DNA of 7,890 bases from assembly GCA_030630015.1 (NCBI GenBank), contig DAOVNV010000111.1:1-7890 (forward strand), in the 5' to 3' direction. The stretch comes from Desulfuromonadales bacterium. GTDB taxonomy: Bacteria; Desulfobacterota; Desulfuromonadia; Desulfuromonadales; BM103. Below are positions 4,607 through 7,890 of the stretch, one piece after another. Each line of letters opens with the position of its first letter. The first letter of the stretch is position 1. The position numbers were made by a program, and so were the translations under genes. A model generated the notes under the pieces. It ran no database searches and had not been told where the DNA came from. It saw nothing but the letters and a program-made list of their open reading frames with translations.

Positions 4607-6388
4607 ATGAGACAGAACTTTCTCATAAAACAGCTGTACCTTCTCTATTACGGCGTCAAACTCTTCCCGTTCAGGAAAGAGCGTTTCATGCGTCTGGATG
4701 GCGAACGGGAGCGGGGTTTTGTCGGCATCCAGATCGACGGACTCTCCTATCCCCACCTGCAACAGGCCCTTGACCGCGGCTACCTCCCCAACCTGGAGCG
4801 CTACCTGCGCCGCGGCCATAAACTGGTTGAGTACCAAGCCGGGTTGCCAAGCACCACACCGGCTGCCCAGTCAACAATTTTTTACGGCAGGGATCATGGC
4901 ATCCCGGCCTTTCGCTGGTATGAAAAGGCCACTGACCAGGTCATTTCCTGCAACAACCTGGACCACGTCCAGTTGTTTCGTGAAACCCTGTTCGAAGGGG
5001 AAACCGGCGTTCTGGCAGGCGGGTCATCCTATTCCAACATTCTTGACGGTGGAGCGGCACGCAGCATATTCACCGTTTCCTCGCCTCACCCCCAAACCCT
5101 GTTCGGCCGACTGGGCGGTCTGCGTTTGCTGCTGATCCAGCTTTTCAGCCCCCTACGCACCTGCCGCATGTTCTTTGCCACCTTTTTTGAATTTTGGGCC
5201 AACCGCAAGGACGAGTGGTATCATCGACGCAGGGCAAAATGGCGAACCCGCGAGGGGCTTTTCCCCCTGATCCGCATCTTCTGCAACGTCATCCTGCGTG
5301 AGCTGCAGACCTTCGGCGTCATCGCCGACGTCTACACCGGCGTGCCTCGCATCTACACCACCTACAGCGGCTACGATGAGATTGCCCACCATTTCGGACC
5401 GGATTCCTGGCCGTCCCTGAAGAACTTACAGTATATCGACCGGCGCATCGGCGAGATTATCCGCGCCATTGACCATGTCGCCGGAGCGGACTACCTGCTG
5501 GTCATCCTCTCCGATCACGGCCAGACAGCCGGCTATCCATTCGAGAACCGCTTCGGTGCGACTCTCGGAGATGCGGTCAGCGCGTTTCTCCAGGAGAAGC
5601 AGACCGCTTCGGTTTCATCCGGCCGGCTGGAAGTCTCCTCTACCCAGATTGGTCTGCTCCAGGACGAACTGAGAGCCAGTCCGAAGGGCTGGCGACAGCA
5701 CCTCTACCGACACACCAAGAACTATATACAATCCAAAATTCATGACCTGGTTCCGGAAACCCTGAAAATTGACCCGGAAGGCGGCGTCGTCATCACCTAC
5801 TCCAGTTCCCTGGCCCACCTGTATATTACCGGATCACCAAAGCGACTAAGCTGGAAAGATGTAGAAGAGGCCCAACCGCTGCTGCTGCGCTTTTTACAGC
5901 GCCACAAGGGGATCGGTTTTGTCCTGACCAAGGGGGACAGCGAGGATGAAGTCTGTATTTTCCATGCCGGCGGCCGCCTTGACCTGAAGCCAGGCTTGAA
6001 CCCAAAACAGACTGACCGTGAATTTTTAAGGCCCTACGGCATGCCGGAGTACCTGGTCGAAGAACTTTACCGTTTCGGACGCGGCAAACTCTGCGGTGAC
6101 CTGGTCCTGTTCGGAGCCCTGGACGAAGAAGGCATCGCCTGTTTTGACGACCAGGTTGGCGGTCATGGTTCAGTGGGTGGGGAGCAGGCTCGGCCGTTTC
6201 TTATTCTGCCGATAGGGCACCCGGCGTTGGAGCAGGAGTTTCACTTCGGCTACGAATTCCTGTATTGGGATATCTTCCGGGCCAGGGTTGGCGACGACGA
6301 CGAGGAAGCAGAGGAGAAAAGGCGCAAACACCGGGAGCAGTTCCAGAAGCGCAGGATCGCAGATTTAAAACATCTCCTTCACGACTGA
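4607..6388 (+). CDS. Alkaline phosphatase superfamily protein (type I phosphodiesterase/nucleotide pyrophosphatase-like)
   Basis: Predicted metal-dependent phosphoester hydrolase of 593 residues. The two-zinc site of the family appears complete: D44 in GFVGIQIDGLSYP; the nucleophile Thr83 (or Thr84) in LPSTTPAAQST; D257 and H261 in GYDEIAHHFGP; D303-H304 in VILSDHGQT; and H520 in VGGHGSVGGEQARPF. About residues 150-170 and 215-230 are hydrophobic, so membrane association is possible, but there is no classic signal peptide. The C-terminus (about 555-593) is highly charged and probably helical. The substrate is unknown; phosphodiesters or sugar/lipid phosphates are options. The start is uncertain. 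ATG 4607 has a GAGG only two bases away. ATG 4688 (codon 28) has AGGAAAGAG about 6-14 bases upstream and would remove 27 residues without touching the active site. The 3' end overlaps the converging methyltransferase gene by 24 bp. Confidence 0.88.
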   Translation: MRQNFLIKQLYLLYYGVKLFPFRKERFMRLDGERERGFVGIQIDGLSYPHLQQALDRGYLPNLERYLRRGHKLVEYQAGLPSTTPAAQSTIFYGRDHGIPAFRWYEKATDQVISCNNLDHVQLFRETLFEGETGVLAGGSSYSNILDGGAARSIFTVSSPHPQTLFGRLGGLRLLLIQLFSPLRTCRMFFATFFEFWANRKDEWYHRRRAKWRTREGLFPLIRIFCNVILRELQTFGVIADVYTGVPRIYTTYSGYDEIAHHFGPDSWPSLKNLQYIDRRIGEIIRAIDHVAGADYLLVILSDHGQTAGYPFENRFGATLGDAVSAFLQEKQTASVSSGRLEVSSTQIGLLQDELRASPKGWRQHLYRHTKNYIQSKIHDLVPETLKIDPEGGVVITYSSSLAHLYITGSPKRLSWKDVEEAQPLLLRFLQRHKGIGFVLTKGDSEDEVCIFHAGGRLDLKPGLNPKQTDREFLRPYGMPEYLVEELYRFGRGKLCGDLVLFGALDEEGIACFDDQVGGHGSVGGEQARPFLILPIGHPALEQEFHFGYEFLYWDIFRARVGDDDEEAEEKRRKHREQFQKRRIADLKHLLHD

Positions 6389-7591
6389 AACCACGTACTT
6401 GAGATACTGCCCTTCCGGGAATGTCGCCAGAAAAGGGAAATCCTCGGCCTGCCCGGCGACATCGACAACTTGTAAGGTCCTGCCAGCGGCAAGGCTGCCC
6501 TTGCGCAACTCCTTGAGATATTCCGCTAAAGTCATTTTCTGTAAATTGGAAGAGGTAATCAGCAAGCCGCCAGGCTCGAGCAATTGCAGCGACTTCTCGA
6601 CCAAATCGGCCGTTCCGCCGCTGGTCGTGAAGCGTCCGCGGCGGGTGGTGGAAAAACTGGGCGGATCCATCAACACGATATCGAAGCGACGATCGTTCCG
6701 GGCGAACCGATCGAGTGCGGCGAAACAATCACCGACAACAAACTCGTGAACCGCCGGGTCCATCCCGTTCAGCCTGAAGTTCTCACGAGCCATGTCCAGG
6801 TAACGGGCATTGGCATCGACGCTGGTCACCTGGCTGGCACCTCCGGCAGCCGCTGCCACCGAAAAAGCCCCCGTGTAGGCAAACAGGTTGAGAACGGAAC
6901 ATCCCGCCGCCAACTCCCTGAATGCCTGGCGGTTATCACGCTGGTCAGGAAAAATTCCGGTATGCAGATCCCTGACCAGGTCGACGTTGAACGAAAGGCC
7001 GTTCTCCCTGACCGTCACATTTTGCGGAGCCTCTGCTCCGGAGATAAGACGACTTTTGGGCTGCGCCGCTTTCTTGCCGGTACCCAGTCTGCGAGTTTCC
7101 TGGGGCCGATACTTGACATAGATTCCGTTTACGGAACCAATCTGCTGCAGGGCAGACGCCACGATCGGCAGATGTTTTTCCCACGCCAAGGTAAAATACT
7201 GGACCATCAGGAAATCGCCATACCTGTCAACAGTCAACCCCGGCAAGCCATCTGCCTCGGCATTCACCATCCGCCAGACCGTAGTGTCACTGAAGTCGAT
7301 CCAGCGGCGTCCCTCAATAGCCGTTTGCAGGCGCTGCTGCAGGAATATCGCATCAAGCTTGGTGTGAGAAGATGACAGTACACGTGCCACGATCCTGGCT
7401 TGCGGATCAATTAATGCCGTACCGACGAATTGCCCACGGCCATCGACCAGATCGGCCACTGCGCCGCATGGCATTTCAGGCCACTGTTTCGTAAACCGGT
7501 CGGCAATCACCCAGGGGTGCCCGAGTTGCAGCATGCGGACCGTTTCAGAGCCGACCTCACAGCAAAAACGCTTGCGCCTTTTGGAACCCAT
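6365..7591 (-). CDS. COG1092 class I SAM-dependent (rRNA) methyltransferase, RlmI-like but lacking the catalytic Cys
   Basis: Probable RNA methyltransferase of 408 residues. An N-terminal PUA-like part (about 1-80, with LGHPWVIADRF) is followed by the RlmI-type middle region NAEADGLPGLTVDRYGDFL and LHTGIFPDQRDNR. The Rossmann domain has motif I VLNLFAYTGAFS (about 233-244), the acidic VTSVDAN, and motif IV DIVLMDPPSFS (DPPSF at 309-313). The C-terminus FPFLATFPEGQYLKYVV also matches RlmI, which makes m5C1962 in 23S rRNA. However, the segment that in E. coli RlmI reads TFSCSG reads TSSNLQ here (N349), so the catalytic Cys is absent. SN at this place and DPP-S-F-S resemble RlmK (m7G2069) instead. 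The target base is therefore open. ATG 7591 has AGGAGG nine bases upstream; TTG 7594 (six-base spacing) is an alternative. Confidence 0.88.
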   Translation of the reverse strand: MGSKRRKRFCCEVGSETVRMLQLGHPWVIADRFTKQWPEMPCGAVADLVDGRGQFVGTALIDPQARIVARVLSSSHTKLDAIFLQQRLQTAIEGRRWIDFSDTTVWRMVNAEADGLPGLTVDRYGDFLMVQYFTLAWEKHLPIVASALQQIGSVNGIYVKYRPQETRRLGTGKKAAQPKSRLISGAEAPQNVTVRENGLSFNVDLVRDLHTGIFPDQRDNRQAFRELAAGCSVLNLFAYTGAFSVAAAAGGASQVTSVDANARYLDMARENFRLNGMDPAVHEFVVGDCFAALDRFARNDRRFDIVLMDPPSFSTTRRGRFTTSGGTADLVEKSLQLLEPGGLLITSSNLQKMTLAEYLKELRKGSLAAGRTLQVVDVAGQAEDFPFLATFPEGQYLKYVVSVVKEMF

Positions 7592-7763
7592 CAATACAAA
7601 CCTCCTGTTCAGATCGATGTATTTTAACCTGCAGCAGAGCTTAACGCACCCGCTTTTTTACACTTTTATTCGCCGCCGACCCAAGATTCCAGGCTGTAAG
7701 TGTTCCTGAAAATGCTTTTATTCATAAAAAGATCGTTTCAAGCCGAATATTTTGCCCAACTGA

Positions 7764-7772
7764 TGCTATAAT
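7764..7772 (+). promoter_or_regulatory. Extended -10 promoter for the bioC-like gene
   Basis: TGCTATAAT at 7764-7772 is a perfect extended -10 element (TG-n-TATAAT). No good -35 is found at 16-18 bases, which extended -10 promoters tolerate. It lies about 45 bases before the start codon at 7817. I see no BirA-type operator in the 222-bp divergent region 7592-7816. On the minus strand TAAAAT (7626-7621) could be a -10 for the methyltransferase gene, but its -35 is poor. Confidence 0.6.
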
Positions 7773-7816
7773 GAGCGGGCATTATCTGAAAGAGTTCGGG
7801 TATTAAGGAGAATGGA

Positions 7817-7890
7817 ATGACGCGTGAATTCAAAAACAGAGTGAGGGAACGTTTCGGCCGGGCAGCCGAAGGCTATATCCGGGATGCGGG
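7817..7890 (+). CDS. bioC: Probable malonyl-ACP O-methyltransferase BioC, 5' end only
   Basis: Only 24 full codons are inside the window: MTREFKNRVRERF followed by GRAAEGYIRDA. The block RFGRAAEGYIRDA matches the N-terminal signature of BioC enzymes (F-x-R-A-A-x-x-Y), which methylate the free carboxyl of malonyl-ACP with SAM at the start of pimelate synthesis for biotin. The ATG at 7817 has AAGGAG (7805-7810) six bases upstream and an extended -10 promoter further up. An ATG at 7812 leads at once to a stop and is not used. Another class I methyltransferase cannot be excluded because motif I lies outside the window. Confidence 0.65.
   Translation, partial: MTREFKNRVRERFGRAAEGYIRDA

Noticed and set aside
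4463..4837. Minus-strand 124-codon frame across the inverted repeat and the phosphatase start
   Set aside because: Its N-terminal half is antisense to conserved phosphatase sequence and its C-terminal half is the inverted-repeat element. There is no domain or good ribosome site.
908..7375. Long open frames opposite real genes, for example plus 2212-2949, plus 3007-3726, minus 3742-4374 and plus 6584-7375
   Set aside because: They lie antisense to well-supported genes. Their translations are rich in His, Gln, Arg and Pro with no recognisable domain, as expected for GC-rich antisense frames.
7663..7731. Repeated CTTTTATTC (7663-7671 and 7715-7723) and a CTTTT/AAAAG dyad upstream of the bioC-like gene
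   Set aside because: These are short AT-rich words in an AT-rich intergenic region. They do not match a BirA operator or another known site, so chance is likely.

Overview
The window looks like chromosomal DNA from a Gram-negative proteobacterium. Two genes encode lipoproteins with lipoboxes, the coding regions are moderately GC-rich, Shine-Dalgarno sites are ordinary, and promoters are sigma70-like. The gene mix (PA2779/PA2778-type pair, AI-2E family permease, cytosolic PpiB, COG1092 methyltransferase, BioC-like start, polysaccharide ABC exporter) would suit Desulfuromonadales (Geobacter/Pelobacter/Desulfuromonas-like). That placement is inference; a gammaproteobacterium is not excluded.

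Layout. Bases 1-331 (minus) hold the 5' part of a polysaccharide ABC-2 exporter permease that continues beyond the window. About 349-878 is a single-gene IS200-type insertion element: tnpA (minus) between two subterminal hairpins of matching sequence. Next come four minus-strand genes, read from high to low coordinates: an AI-2E family permease (3693-2545), a PA2779 family membrane protein (2384-1977), a PA2778/C39-like cysteine peptidase lipoprotein (1977-1453) and a TPR lipoprotein (1453-908). The last three form a tight operon with two identical TGATG stop/start junctions. From a divergent promoter region, ppiB (3853-4365) runs on the plus strand and ends at a strong hairpin. A roughly 150-bp imperfect inverted-repeat element (4446-4596) then sits directly before a type I phosphodiesterase/alkaline phosphatase superfamily gene (4607-6388, plus). 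That gene overlaps tail-to-tail by 24 bp with a COG1092 (RlmI/RlmK-like) methyltransferase (7591-6365, minus). A second divergent region leads to the first 24 codons of a probable bioC at the right edge.

How the genes relate. PA2779, the peptidase and the TPR lipoprotein probably act together in the cell envelope. The remaining genes look like separate transcription units for membrane transport, protein folding, phosphoester hydrolysis, RNA methylation and biotin synthesis.

The observations most worth follow-up are the large inverted repeat before the phosphatase gene, whose inner stem has only G-U wobbles and one mismatch when read as plus-strand RNA; the methyltransferase with Asn where RlmI has its catalytic Cys; and the 13-bp inverted repeat that could join the two ends of the tnpA transcript. 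I found no clearly new multi-gene system.
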